From: Miltoncostaea sp963703045
GTDB lineage: Bacteria > Actinomycetota > Thermoleophilia > Miltoncostaeales > Miltoncostaeaceae
Direction of reading: 5' to 3'
Assembly (NCBI GenBank): GCA_963703045.1
Contig: OY969782.1
Span: 248,001 to 312,000 of the forward strand
DNA length: 64,000 nucleotides
Position numbers and translations under genes: made by a program. Below are positions 7,091-15,979 of the stretch, in pieces (the stretch's first letter is position 1; every line of letters begins with the position of its first letter). The notes below the pieces were generated by a model. The model did no database searches. It was given only the letters and a program-made list of their open reading frames with translations, and was not told where the DNA came from.

Positions 7091-9709
7091 GTGCCCACGC
7101 CGGACCGGACTCGAGACCTGATGCGCGCGCGTCACAGCCTCGGCACCGACGACGCGCCCCACGCGCGCCCGGCGCGGCCAGGCTCCCGCAACATGCGCCG
7201 CGCCGCCTCACTCGCCCTCGCCCTCTCGGCCTGCGCCATGGCGGCGCCCGTCGCGGCGGTCGGCCAGACCCCGGCCCCGGCCGCGCCCACGCCCTCGCCG
7301 TTCAAGGCCGACCGGCTCGCGAGCGTCCCGACCGGTCTCACGCCGGACACGGTGGCCACCGCCCTCGCGTTCCCCGACACCCCGGTCATCCTCACCTGGG
7401 GCGAGGTCCCCGGGGCGGTCGGCTACACCGTCGAGGTCAGCGACACCCCCGGGTTCAGCTCCGTCGTCTGGAAGGCCGACACCGTCCAGCCGATCGCCGT
7501 CCCCGAGACGCTCCTGCCCGACGGGCAGTACTGGTGGCGCGTGAAGGCCATCGACGCCGCCGGCACGATCGGCAACAACAGCGACGTGGCCCGCTTCGCC
7601 AAGACGTGGCCGAGCGCGGTCACGGGCACCCGGCTCAGCGACACGCCCGGGGGAGCCCCCGTCAGCCACGTCCTGCTGAACCCCTATCTCTCCTGGTCGC
7701 CCGTCCCGGGCGCCCGGACGTACGACGTCCAGGTCGCCTCCGGCGACCAGTTCGCGACGAGCGCGTTCAGCGCCATCGGCGTCCCCGAGGCCTTCGCGAC
7801 CCCGGCCGTGGCGGGCGCGCTGCCCGACGACGGCTACGGCTGGCGCGTCCGCGCCCGCGACGCCGGCGACAACCCCGGTCCGTGGGCCACCGCCACCGCC
7901 TTCACGAAGGGCTGGGTCGGCGCGAGCGTCATCTCCCCGGACGACGGCGCGGCCGGCCACGACATGCACTTCGCCTGGGCTCCGGTCGACGGCGCCGAGG
8001 AGTACGAGATCCAGGTCACGACCCAGCAGCACACGTGGACGGGCAGCCCGCTCCGCATCGGTCGCGTCACCAAGTCGGCGTCGTTCACCCCCGACTTCAC
8101 CGAGACGCGCGCGAGCAGCCTCGGCTACGGCGACGTCTGGTGGCGCGTGCGACCCAAGGTCGCCGGGGTCAACGGCACCTGGAGCCCGGCCCGCAAGTTC
8201 ACCTGGCAGGCCCCGTCGGGGACGACCGCGACCGCGCAGCTCACCCCGGCCGCCGACACCGACACCGGGCTGATGCCGCGCCTGCAGTGGACCGCCGTGG
8301 CCGGCGCCCGGATGTACCGGGTCGACATCGCGACCGACGCGCAGTTCAACAACATCGTCGAGAGCCAGATCACCGAGAGCACGTCCTGGACCTCCCGCAA
8401 GCCGCTCCCCGACAACCAGGTCGGCAGCGGCTACTGGTGGAGGGTCGTCTGGGGCGACGGGGCGACCCTCGACAACCCGCAGTGGATGGTGGACGACACC
8501 GGCGTCGACACGGACATGTTCCGCAAGCAGACGCGGGTCACCCTCGGCGCGCCGGCCAACGGCGGCGTCGTGCAGGGCCCGCCGCTGCTGAGCTGGGCGC
8601 CGGTGCCGGGCGTCGCCCGCTACGAGGTGCAGCTCAGTCAGGACGGCCAGTTCGACGCGAGCGACCGCTCGGCGGTCATCTGGGGCACCGGCGTCGTGCC
8701 GGGCACCACCCGCTCGGGCGACACGCGCCTTCCCGACGGCACCTGGAACTGGCGCGTCCGCGCCATCGACGGCTCGGCCGAGGGCCAGACCTGGAGCCCG
8801 GTCGGGCAGTTCACCCTCAACTCGCCGCGGCCCGTCCAGCGCGAGCCCGGCGACGGCGGCACCGTCGTGCGGTCGCCGCTGCTGCGATGGGACGCCGTCC
8901 CGGGTGCGGCGGCCTACGAGGTGCAGGTCGCCCCCGACCCCGCCTTCGCCTCCGCCGCGACCTCGGCCGACGGGCTGCGCACCATGCAGACCGCCCTCGT
9001 GCCGCCGCGCGACGGGGTCACGACTCCCGGCGTCAACTACTGGAGGGTCCGCGCCGACTACGGCGAGGGCGTGCGGGGCCCGTGGTCGCCGACGCGCAGC
9101 TTCCGCAGCGTGGTCCCGCCCGACTTCAACCTCAACTCGGTGCCCACGCGGGTCAACTACCGCACCCGGGTGGTCGTCGGCGGGCAGCTCGTGCACCGGG
9201 GCGCCGGCGTCAGGAAGGCGCGCCTCCACCTCGAGCGGCGCGTGCACCCGAACGCCGACTACCGGGCGGCGGGCCTCGTCCGCACGGACGACCGCGGCCG
9301 CTTCCGGTTCGGGCTGCGCATGACCCGCTCGGCCGCCTACCGCCTCGTCTGGCGTGAGTCGGCGACGAACCCCGAGGGCGTCGCGCCCTTCGCCGTGCAG
9401 GTCGCGCCGCGGGTGACGTTCCGCGTCGCGGGCTCGCGCGTCGCCCGGCGCTCGGGCCTCGTGGTGAAGGGCAGCGTCTACCCGCGCCGCCGCGCCCTGG
9501 TGCAGGTGCGCACGTCCGACGGCTGGCAGACGGTGCGCAAGATCATGCCGACGCGCGAGCGCTTCACGGTCACGGTCGGCACCGGCCGGCTCGACCCGGG
9601 CCGGCACCGCCTGCGCCTGTTCGTGCCGCGTGACGCGGGCCGCAGGTTCGTGAACGTCGCGAGCCGCCAGCGCGGCGTGCTCGTCTACGACCGGTTCTTC
9701 ATCCGCTGA
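7091..9709 (+). CDS. Secreted protein with six fibronectin-III-like repeats, in pilus operon
   Basis: An 872-residue exported protein. A signal sequence begins at Met35 (MRRAASLALALSACAM). Six repeats follow, starting near residues 100, 200, 295, 398, 500 and 598. Each has a first strand such as LSWSPVPGARTYDVQV and a late strand such as LPDGQYWWRVKAID, the pattern of FN3/Ig-like domains. The last 200 residues hold two more beta-rich regions rich in Arg. GTG 7091 has AAGGA eight bases upstream; ATG 7121 and 7193 are alternatives. It ends in a TGATG overlap with the prepilin peptidase gene. Position and domains suggest a surface or pilus-associated adhesin; no enzymatic motif is visible. Confidence 0.75.
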   Translation: MPTPDRTRDLMRARHSLGTDDAPHARPARPGSRNMRRAASLALALSACAMAAPVAAVGQTPAPAAPTPSPFKADRLASVPTGLTPDTVATALAFPDTPVILTWGEVPGAVGYTVEVSDTPGFSSVVWKADTVQPIAVPETLLPDGQYWWRVKAIDAAGTIGNNSDVARFAKTWPSAVTGTRLSDTPGGAPVSHVLLNPYLSWSPVPGARTYDVQVASGDQFATSAFSAIGVPEAFATPAVAGALPDDGYGWRVRARDAGDNPGPWATATAFTKGWVGASVISPDDGAAGHDMHFAWAPVDGAEEYEIQVTTQQHTWTGSPLRIGRVTKSASFTPDFTETRASSLGYGDVWWRVRPKVAGVNGTWSPARKFTWQAPSGTTATAQLTPAADTDTGLMPRLQWTAVAGARMYRVDIATDAQFNNIVESQITESTSWTSRKPLPDNQVGSGYWWRVVWGDGATLDNPQWMVDDTGVDTDMFRKQTRVTLGAPANGGVVQGPPLLSWAPVPGVARYEVQLSQDGQFDASDRSAVIWGTGVVPGTTRSGDTRLPDGTWNWRVRAIDGSAEGQTWSPVGQFTLNSPRPVQREPGDGGTVVRSPLLRWDAVPGAAAYEVQVAPDPAFASAATSADGLRTMQTALVPPRDGVTTPGVNYWRVRADYGEGVRGPWSPTRSFRSVVPPDFNLNSVPTRVNYRTRVVVGGQLVHRGAGVRKARLHLERRVHPNADYRAAGLVRTDDRGRFRFGLRMTRSAAYRLVWRESATNPEGVAPFAVQVAPRVTFRVAGSRVARRSGLVVKGSVYPRRRALVQVRTSDGWQTVRKIMPTRERFTVTVGTGRLDPGRHRLRLFVPRDAGRRFVNVASRQRGVLVYDRFFIR

Positions 9710-10479
9710 TGCTGCTCGGCGCCCCCACCGCCTACTGGGCGTTCGTCGCCGGCCTGTTCGGCCTGTGCCTCGGCTCGTTCGCGACCGTGGTCGTCTCGCG
9801 CTGGCCGGCCGAGCAGTCGCTCGTCAGCCCGCGCTCGCACTGCACCTCGTGCGAGCGCACGCTGGGCCCGCTCGAGATGGTCCCGGTGCTGTCCTGGCTC
9901 GCCCTCCGCGGGCGCTGCCGGGGCTGCGGCGAGGGCGTCTCGTGGCGCTACCCGGCCATCGAGCTCGCCGCCGGCGGGCTGGCGGCCGGCGCGATCGCGG
10001 GCTTCGGCCCGACGTGGGAGGGCCTCGCGGCCGCCCTGCTCGGCGTGGCGCTCGTGCCGGTGGTCGTCATCGACCTCGAGCACCGCCTGATCCCGAGCAT
10101 CATCGTCTTCCCGGCCTGCGCCCTGGCGCTGGCCGCGACCATCGCGGCGGAGCCGTCGCGCTGGTGGGTGCCGGTGACGGCGGCCGTCGGCGCCTCGGCG
10201 TTCATCCACCTGCTCGCGACCATCCGCCCCGGCGGGATGGGCCGCGGCGACGCGGACCTGGCGCTGCTGCTCGGCGCCGTGCTCGGCGCGTCGGTGCTCC
10301 CGGCGCTCTTCATCGCCTTCGCCCTCGGCGCCACCCTCGGCGTCGTACTGCTCGCGCGCTTCGGCGCACGCGCCCGGAAGATGGCCGTGCCCTTCGGCCC
10401 CTTCCTGGCGGCCGGCGCCCTCGTGGCGCTGTGGACCGGTCCCTCGATGATCGGGTGGTACGCCGGCACGCTCGGCTGA
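9709..10479 (+). CDS. pilD: Prepilin peptidase / N-methyltransferase (A24)
   Basis: Membrane aspartyl protease that cuts the prepilin leader and methylates the new N-terminus. Two CxxC pairs (CTSC near residue 45 and CRGC near 69) mark the methylase-type N-terminal domain. The catalytic aspartates are in VVVIDLEHRLIP (near 123) and GMGRGDADL (near 180), the latter the GxGD motif. Several hydrophobic helices and the FGPFLAAGA end segment fit the 256-residue family length. The start overlaps the stop of the FN3 protein (TGATG). Confidence 0.93.
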   Translation: MLLGAPTAYWAFVAGLFGLCLGSFATVVVSRWPAEQSLVSPRSHCTSCERTLGPLEMVPVLSWLALRGRCRGCGEGVSWRYPAIELAAGGLAAGAIAGFGPTWEGLAAALLGVALVPVVVIDLEHRLIPSIIVFPACALALAATIAAEPSRWWVPVTAAVGASAFIHLLATIRPGGMGRGDADLALLLGAVLGASVLPALFIAFALGATLGVVLLARFGARARKMAVPFGPFLAAGALVALWTGPSMIGWYAGTLG

Positions 10480-10527
10480 CCACCCCTTCTGCCTCCCCCT
10501 GCCCCCCGAGACACGGACGTCACGACC

Positions 10528-11601
10528 ATGAGCACCGTTGTTGCCCTCGACATCGGCTCCAGCTCCATCGCGGGAGTCGAGCTCAAGACCGCACGCGAGC
10601 GTGTCACGCTCGCCCGCGCGGCCGTTGAGCCACTGCCCCCCGGCCTGGTCCACGACGGAGAGATCCTGCGGCCCGACGAGCTGGCGGGTGAGATCAAGCG
10701 CTTCTGGCGCTCCGCCCACTTCTCGGGCAAGCGCGTGCGCCTCGGCGTCGCCAACCAGCGGGTGGTCGTGCGCACCATCGAGCTCCCCGCGCTCGAGGAC
10801 GACCGCGAGCGCCGCGCGGCGGTGGAGTTCGAGGCGGCCGAGCAGATCCCGATCCCGCCCGACCAGACGGTGGTCGACTCCCAGCCGGTCCTGCGGTTCA
10901 CCAACGACGCCGGCGACCGCGAGCGGCACGTCGTCGTGGCCGCCCACCGCGACATGGTCGAGGGGCTGGCCGCGACCGTCCGTCAGGCCGGCCTGCAGCC
11001 GGTCGGCATCGACCTCGAGGCGTTCGCGATCCTGCGTGCGCTGCTCGCGCCGCCGACCGTGATCGACGAGGGCTCGGAGGACACCGGGGCCGTCGCCGTC
11101 TGCCACGTGGGCGCCGAGGTCACCAACATGATCGTCGCGGTCGACCGGCGGTGCCACTTCACGCGGCTGGTCGGGTTCGGCGGCAGCCACCTGACCAAGG
11201 CGGTCTCGGAGCGCACCGGCCTGCCGACCGACGAGTCGGAGGCGGTCAAGACGGCGTGCGGCCTGCTGGGCGAGCCCCTCGAGGGCTGGGACGCCGACAC
11301 GGTCGCGGAGGTCCGGCACGCGCTGGCCCTCGGCGCGCGGCCGCTCGTGCGCGAGATCAGCCGGTCGCTCGAGTACTACCGCTCACAGGGCTTCGCGCGG
11401 CCGATCGAGCGCCTCGTGATCTCGGGCGGCACCGCCCTCTGCTCCGGCATCGACCGCTACCTCCAGCAGGGGCTGGGGCTGCCGGTCGAGATCGGCGACC
11501 CGCGCGAGCGGCTCGACGACAGCGGCGACCTCGGTCCCGACGTCGCGGCCCGCGTCGCGGTGGCCCTCGGACTGGCGCTCGACGCCCCCGGTCGGTCATG
11601 A
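10528..11601 (+). CDS. pilM: Type IV pilus assembly protein PilM
   Basis: An actin/FtsA-like ATP-binding protein of the pilus alignment complex, cytoplasmic and bound to the N-terminus of PilN. The phosphate-1 motif VVALDIGSSSIAGVELK is at residues 4-20, and SGGTALCSGIDRYLQ near 298 is the adenosine motif. The 357-residue length is normal. It is followed by pilN with an ATGA overlap. A 48-base gap separates it from pilD. Confidence 0.9.
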   Translation: MSTVVALDIGSSSIAGVELKTARERVTLARAAVEPLPPGLVHDGEILRPDELAGEIKRFWRSAHFSGKRVRLGVANQRVVVRTIELPALEDDRERRAAVEFEAAEQIPIPPDQTVVDSQPVLRFTNDAGDRERHVVVAAHRDMVEGLAATVRQAGLQPVGIDLEAFAILRALLAPPTVIDEGSEDTGAVAVCHVGAEVTNMIVAVDRRCHFTRLVGFGGSHLTKAVSERTGLPTDESEAVKTACGLLGEPLEGWDADTVAEVRHALALGARPLVREISRSLEYYRSQGFARPIERLVISGGTALCSGIDRYLQQGLGLPVEIGDPRERLDDSGDLGPDVAARVAVALGLALDAPGRS

Positions 11602-12275
11602 GGGCGGTCAACCTCCTCCCCCAGACCGAGCGCCGCGCCCCCGGCTTCACGCGGGCGAAGAAGCCGCTCGCCGTCGCCGGCGCCGTCGTGGCCCTCGGGG
11701 CGGTCGGCTACTGGGGCCACTCGGTGCAGGGTCAGGCCGACCAGGCGCGCGAGGACGTCGCGGCGGCCTCGGCCGAGCGCGACGGCCTGCGCACCCAGCT
11801 CGGCGCGTTCCAGCAGGCCCAGGCCCGCGACGCCGCCCTGTCGGTGCGTCGCGGCGCCGTCGTCGGCCTCGTGGCCGGCCGGGTCAACTGGGAGCGCCTC
11901 GTGCGCGACCTGTCGGCGGTCATGCCGCGCCAGGTGTGGCTGACCAACCTGAAGGGCGAGACCGACCCCGCCGCCGCACTCGGCGCCGGCGCCACCGCGG
12001 CGCCGAACGTCGGCAACACGGTCGTGCCGCGCGGGATCCACCTCGACGGCTTCGCCTACACGCAGAGCCAGGTGGCCCTGCTGATGGCGCGCGCGGCGAC
12101 GGTGCCCGGTCTCGGCGAGCCCCGGCTCGCGACGAGCGACGCGCAGATGCAGGGCGCGCGCTCGGTCATCCACTTCGTCATCGACATCCCCATCGACCAG
12201 CGGGCGCAGGACCGGCCGACCCTCACGCCCGTGAGCTCGGCGCCGGCCCCGGCGACCTCCGGAGTGACGCCATGA
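11598..12275 (+). CDS. pilN: Type IV pilus assembly protein PilN
   Basis: A bitopic inner-membrane protein of 225 residues. The N-terminal MRAVNLLPQTERR is the PilM-binding INLLP-type motif, one transmembrane helix follows (about 25-42), then a coiled-coil Ala/Glu/Arg-rich stretch and a ferredoxin-like periplasmic domain. The start is the ATG overlapping the pilM stop, and pilO starts in its own ATGA overlap. Confidence 0.9.
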   Translation: MRAVNLLPQTERRAPGFTRAKKPLAVAGAVVALGAVGYWGHSVQGQADQAREDVAAASAERDGLRTQLGAFQQAQARDAALSVRRGAVVGLVAGRVNWERLVRDLSAVMPRQVWLTNLKGETDPAAALGAGATAAPNVGNTVVPRGIHLDGFAYTQSQVALLMARAATVPGLGEPRLATSDAQMQGARSVIHFVIDIPIDQRAQDRPTLTPVSSAPAPATSGVTP

Positions 12276-13003
12276 AGCTCACCAAGCGCGACATGATCCT
12301 GATGGCGATCATCGGCGCCATCGTCGTCCTGGGCGGCGCCTGGTGGTTCGTCGTGAAGCCCGCCAAGGCCGAGCTCTCGGCCCAGCGGGACGCCCTCGTC
12401 GCGGTGCAGGACGAGACGGCGGGCCTGCGCGACACCCTCGCCCGGCTCTCCGCCGAGACCGAGGGCGAGGGCCGGCGCGTGGCCGAGCGGCTGCGCCTGT
12501 CGAAGGCCATCCCGGAGGGCACCGAGACGCCCGGCGTCGTGATCCAGCTGCAGCGGCTGGCCGACCGCGCCAACGTCGACCTGACCTCGATCAAGACCAA
12601 CCAGTTCACCGACTACGGGACCATCCGCGGCACGGAGTTCGAGATCCGGGTGGCGGGGCGCTTCTTCGACGTGGACGACTTCCTCTACCGCCTGCACCGC
12701 CAGGTGTCGGTGGACGAGAAGGACCGGCCGATCGTGGGCGGACGCCTGTTCGCGACCACCTCGGTCGACCTCACCCTCGAGGCCGGCGAGCAGTCGTCGT
12801 CGGGCGGTCCGTCATCCGACGACAAGGTGGTGGGCACGGTCAAGGTGATGGCGTTCTCGAGCGTCCCGGGCGGCGCGGCATCGACGTCGGTGACGCCCGT
12901 GACGCCGGTGACCGCCGTCTCGACCCCGGCCCCCGCGCCGTCCACGGGCGGCACCAGCAACGAGCCGACCACGGCCAACCCGACCTCCGGAGGCACCCAG
13001 TGA
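12272..13003 (+). CDS. pilO: Type IV pilus assembly protein PilO
   Basis: A 243-residue bitopic membrane protein that pairs with PilN. One transmembrane helix (about 8-27, MILMAIIGAIVVLGGAWW), a coiled coil (to about 75) and a PilO-type fold with segments GVVIQLQRLADRANVDLTSI and VAGRFFDVDDFLYRLHR. The final 45 residues are a low-complexity Thr/Pro/Ser tail, longer than in typical PilO. Starts in an ATGA overlap with pilN; the next gene starts at GTG 13000, inside its stop region. Confidence 0.88.
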   Translation: MKLTKRDMILMAIIGAIVVLGGAWWFVVKPAKAELSAQRDALVAVQDETAGLRDTLARLSAETEGEGRRVAERLRLSKAIPEGTETPGVVIQLQRLADRANVDLTSIKTNQFTDYGTIRGTEFEIRVAGRFFDVDDFLYRLHRQVSVDEKDRPIVGGRLFATTSVDLTLEAGEQSSSGGPSSDDKVVGTVKVMAFSSVPGGAASTSVTPVTPVTAVSTPAPAPSTGGTSNEPTTANPTSGGTQ

Positions 13004-13712
13004 ACCGCCGTCATCTGACCACGGCCGCCGCGGCGGTCGCCGCCGCGGCGCTGCTGGCCGGCTGCGGGGGCGGGGGAGGCGGGGGCGACGTGCAGGGCGA
13101 CGTCCCGCCGCCCGACGCGTCCATCGCCGTCGCCACCGGCGTCGGCGCCGACCAGTCGGCCACCCAGGCGATCGCCGCCCTCGGCGCTCCCGGCGCGGTC
13201 GACCCCACGGGGGTCGGCGGCACCCTGGCCGGGTACGAGAGCTTCGGCACGCCGCACGACGCCTTCGTGCAGCAGGTCGACCCCAACGGTGAGTCGGGCG
13301 GCAGCCCGGGCTCCGCGGTCGGACGCCCCCGCGATCCCGGCCGACACCCCGATCAACGGCGACCCGATCGTCGCGGTGCCCGAGCCGGCGGGCGGCGGCC
13401 CCGCCCCCGGCTCCGCCCCGACCGACCCCGGCGCCGGCTCTCCGGTGCAGTCCCCGCTCGGGCTCGAGGCCGACTTCGACATCTCCGGCGAGCCGGTGGT
13501 CGCCCGCGAGGGCGATGCGATACCGCCCGACACGCAGCAGTTCGTCGTCACGACGATCGCCGCCGCGAGCGTCACGCTCGAGCTCTCGCGGCGGTCTGCT
13601 GCCCGACGGCACGAGCACGGTGACGCTCGACGAGGGCGAGTCGATCACCCTCTACAACGCCACCGCGAAGCGCAGCTACAAGATCAAGCTGGTGGACGTC
13701 CGCAAGGTCTGA
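13000..13712 (+). CDS. Lipoprotein in the PilP position, with two frameshifts
   Basis: Begins with a lipoprotein signal ending LLAGC (Cys near residue 25), followed by a Gly run and a long Pro/Gly/Asp linker. The coding frame moves twice: near 13305-13325 (GTCGGAC where GTCGAC would stay in frame) and near 13585-13595 (TCGCGGCGG where TCGGGCGG would stay in frame). Repaired, it is about 236 residues ending in a small beta-rich domain (LLPDGTSTVTLDEGESITLY, then YKIKLVDVRKV). It sits where PilP occurs in proteobacterial pilMNOPQ operons, and PilP is also a lipoprotein, but I see no clear PilP sequence match. A hairpin follows. Confidence 0.65.
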
Positions 13713-13717
13713 GCCAG

Positions 13718-13747
13718 GGCCCTCCCCGGCCATCGCCGGGGAGGGCC
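13718..13747. terminator. Bidirectional hairpin terminator, end of pil operon
   Basis: GGCCCTCCCCGGC / CATC / GCCGGGGAGGGCC: a 13-bp perfect stem between the pil operon and the convergent MscS gene. No U-tract on either side. Confidence 0.8.
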
Positions 13748-13782
13748 GTCGCGGCAGACGGCACGCCCCGCCGCCCGCCGCG

Positions 13783-14598
13783 TCAGTCGGTCGTGGCGTG
13801 GACCCCGAGCAGGGGAGGGGCGACCAGCAGGTCCCCGGCCCGCGCGGCGACCGCGTCGGCGAGCCAGACCGGGGCCTCGTCGCGGGCGGCCTCCGCCTCG
13901 ATGACCGCGATCAGCCGCACCACCCCGTCGACCCCGTCGCGCCGCACGACGCGCGGCGGCGAGCGCCAGGGCCCCCCGGCCCCGGCCGCCGACGCGCCGA
14001 GCTCGTGCAGGATCGCCTGCACCCGGTCGGGGTCGCGCGTGAACAGCTCGAGGCGATGGCTGCGCAGGCCGCCGGGGATCGTGCGGACGGCGGTGATGAC
14101 GCCGTTCGGGATGATCATGCGCTCGCCCGCGGGGCCGCGCAGCTCGGTCGCCCGCAGGCCGAGCGCCGCGACCTGGCCGGTGTAGCCGCTCGGCTCGAGG
14201 CGGATGACGTCGCCCACGCCGTACTGGTCCTCGAACAGGATGAAGAAGCCGGCGATCACGTCGACGAGCAGGCGCTGCGAGGCGAACCCGACCACCACCA
14301 CGACGAGGGCCCCGCCGCCGACCGCCGCGATGCCGCCGCCCCCGGCGAGCGCGAAGGCGATCGCGATCGCCGCGGCGACGAGCACGATGTACCGCAGGCT
14401 GGTGGCGAGGGCCGAGATCGCCGTCTGGCGCTGGCGCGATCGGGCGCCGTCGCCCGGCACGGCCCGGGCGGTCCACCGGGCCAGCGCCCACGAGATGGCC
14501 ATCAGCACGACGACGGCGCCCGCGAGCACCGCGCCGGCCAGCGTGAGGCGGGCGGCCCACTCGGGCAGGCCGAAGATGGCGAGGGGGGCGAGGGGCAC
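13783..14598 (-). CDS. MscS-family mechanosensitive channel
   Basis: A 271-residue small-conductance channel homologue for osmotic downshock relief. Transmembrane segments lie at about 15-38 and 62-82, and the pore helix and beta domain are typical: LVDVIAGFFILFEDQYGVGDVI (in two pieces, near 110-131), then GYTGQVAALGLRATELRG and MIIPNGVI (near 160). I prefer GTG 14598 because a TAGAAT box lies eight bases upstream, matching other leaderless starts; ATG 14655 would add 19 Arg-rich residues. Confidence 0.85.
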   Translation of the reverse strand: MPLAPLAIFGLPEWAARLTLAGAVLAGAVVVLMAISWALARWTARAVPGDGARSRQRQTAISALATSLRYIVLVAAAIAIAFALAGGGGIAAVGGGALVVVVVGFASQRLLVDVIAGFFILFEDQYGVGDVIRLEPSGYTGQVAALGLRATELRGPAGERMIIPNGVITAVRTIPGGLRSHRLELFTRDPDRVQAILHELGASAAGAGGPWRSPPRVVRRDGVDGVVRLIAVIEAEAARDEAPVWLADAVAARAGDLLVAPPLLGVHATTD

Positions 14599-14606
14599 GG
14601 GCGCTG

Positions 14607-14612
14607 ATTCTA
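14607..14612 (-). promoter_or_regulatory. -10 box TAGAAT for the MscS gene
   Basis: TAGAAT on the minus strand, eight bases before GTG 14598, with no SD between. It decides the start in favour of GTG 14598. Confidence 0.5.
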
Positions 14613-14709
14613 GGCGCCGCGCCGCCCGGCGGCGGACGGCGGCACGGGTGGTCATCGTGCGGGCCGTGGGCGAGAATCCCCGCCGGAGCGACGAAGGGGA
14701 GGGGCGGCG

Positions 14710-15948
14710 GTGAGCACGGGGACCGACATCGCGATGGGGCGCCTCTTCCGGCCGCGCGGGGGCGAGCGCGAGCAGAAGGCGACGACCCTCGAGCTCTTCT
14801 TCGACCTGGTGTTCGTGGTCGCCGTCACCCAGATCTCGCACACCCTCGTCGCGCACCTCTCGTGGTCGGGCGCGGGCGAGGCGCTGTTCGTGCTGCTCGT
14901 GGTCTGGTGGGCGTGGATCTACACGACGTGGATGGCGAACTTCATGGACCCCGAGCAGGTGCCCGTGCGCGTCCTGCTGCTCGTGGTGATGCTGCTGAGC
15001 CTGCTCATGGCGATCGCGATCCCCGAGGCCTTCGGCGATCGCGCGCTCCTGTTCGCGGGCGCCTACGTGGCGCTGCAGGTGGTGCGCAACGCGTTCATCG
15101 CCGTGTGCGCGCCGGTGGGATCGCGGACGCGCCTCAACTTCACCGTCATCCTCGTCTGGTCGCTGGCCAGCGGGAGCCTGTTCGTGGTGGGCGCCCTGCT
15201 GCCGGCCGGGCCACGGGTCGCGGTGTGGATCGTGGCCCTGCTGATCGACTACGCCGGCCCCGCCGCCCGCTACTGGGTCCCCGGGATGGCCCGGGCCACG
15301 ACCGAGGACTGGGCGATCGACGCCGGTCACTTCTCCGAGCGCTTCCAGCTCTTCGTGATCATCGCGCTCGGCGAGTCGATCGTGATCACGGGCGCCACCG
15401 CGGCCGACCTGGAGATGGACGTGGCGCGCGCCACGGCGATCGCCGTGGCGTTCGTCGGCTCGGCGGCGTTGTGGTGGCTGTACTTCAACGCCACCGCGGG
15501 GATCGCCGGACGCCGGCTGGCCGCCTCGGACGATCCCGGGCGGCTGGCGCGGGACGCCTACACCTACGGGCACATCCCGATCATCGCCGGCGTCATCGTC
15601 ACGGCCGTCGGCGACGAGCTGGTGATCGCCCATCCCGGAGATGCGCTGAGCGGTCCCGGGCTCGTCGCCCTCGCGGGCGGCCCGGTGCTCTATCTGCTCG
15701 GCCACCTGCTCTTCCGCCTGCGCATGGCGGGCTCGATCAGCACCCGCCGCCTCGCGGCCGCGCTCGCGATCGCGGCGATCGGGGTGGCCGGGCTCGCGAT
15801 GCCGGCGCTGCTGACCGCCGCGCTGATGACCGCCGTCCTGGTGGCGGTGGTCGTGGCCGACCTCGTCGAGACGGCAGGACGCCGCCGGCGCGGCGAGCCG
15901 TCGCCCCTCGAGCGCTTCGAGGCCTCGCTGCGCGATCCGGCCGCGTGA
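14710..15948 (+). CDS. Low temperature requirement protein A (LtrA) family membrane protein
   Basis: A 412-residue polytopic membrane protein, about twelve hydrophobic segments. The opening ATTLELFFDLVFVVAVTQIS and the mid-protein HFSERFQLFVIIALGESIV are the signature segments of the LtrA family, first linked to cold growth in Listeria; the biochemical function is unknown. The GTG start is preceded by GGAGGGG. Divergent from the MscS gene. Confidence 0.9.
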   Translation: MSTGTDIAMGRLFRPRGGEREQKATTLELFFDLVFVVAVTQISHTLVAHLSWSGAGEALFVLLVVWWAWIYTTWMANFMDPEQVPVRVLLLVVMLLSLLMAIAIPEAFGDRALLFAGAYVALQVVRNAFIAVCAPVGSRTRLNFTVILVWSLASGSLFVVGALLPAGPRVAVWIVALLIDYAGPAARYWVPGMARATTEDWAIDAGHFSERFQLFVIIALGESIVITGATAADLEMDVARATAIAVAFVGSAALWWLYFNATAGIAGRRLAASDDPGRLARDAYTYGHIPIIAGVIVTAVGDELVIAHPGDALSGPGLVALAGGPVLYLLGHLLFRLRMAGSISTRRLAAALAIAAIGVAGLAMPALLTAALMTAVLVAVVVADLVETAGRRRRGEPSPLERFEASLRDPAA

Positions 15949-15964
15949 CCGCCGGGGACTGCTC

Positions 15965-15970
15965 TACACT
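15965..15970 (+). promoter_or_regulatory. -10 box TACACT for aroC operon
   Basis: TACACT nine bases before the aroC GTG; no SD lies between, so the long aro-efp-acc transcript probably begins leaderless at aroC. Confidence 0.6.
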
Positions 15971-15979
15971 CTCCGACCC

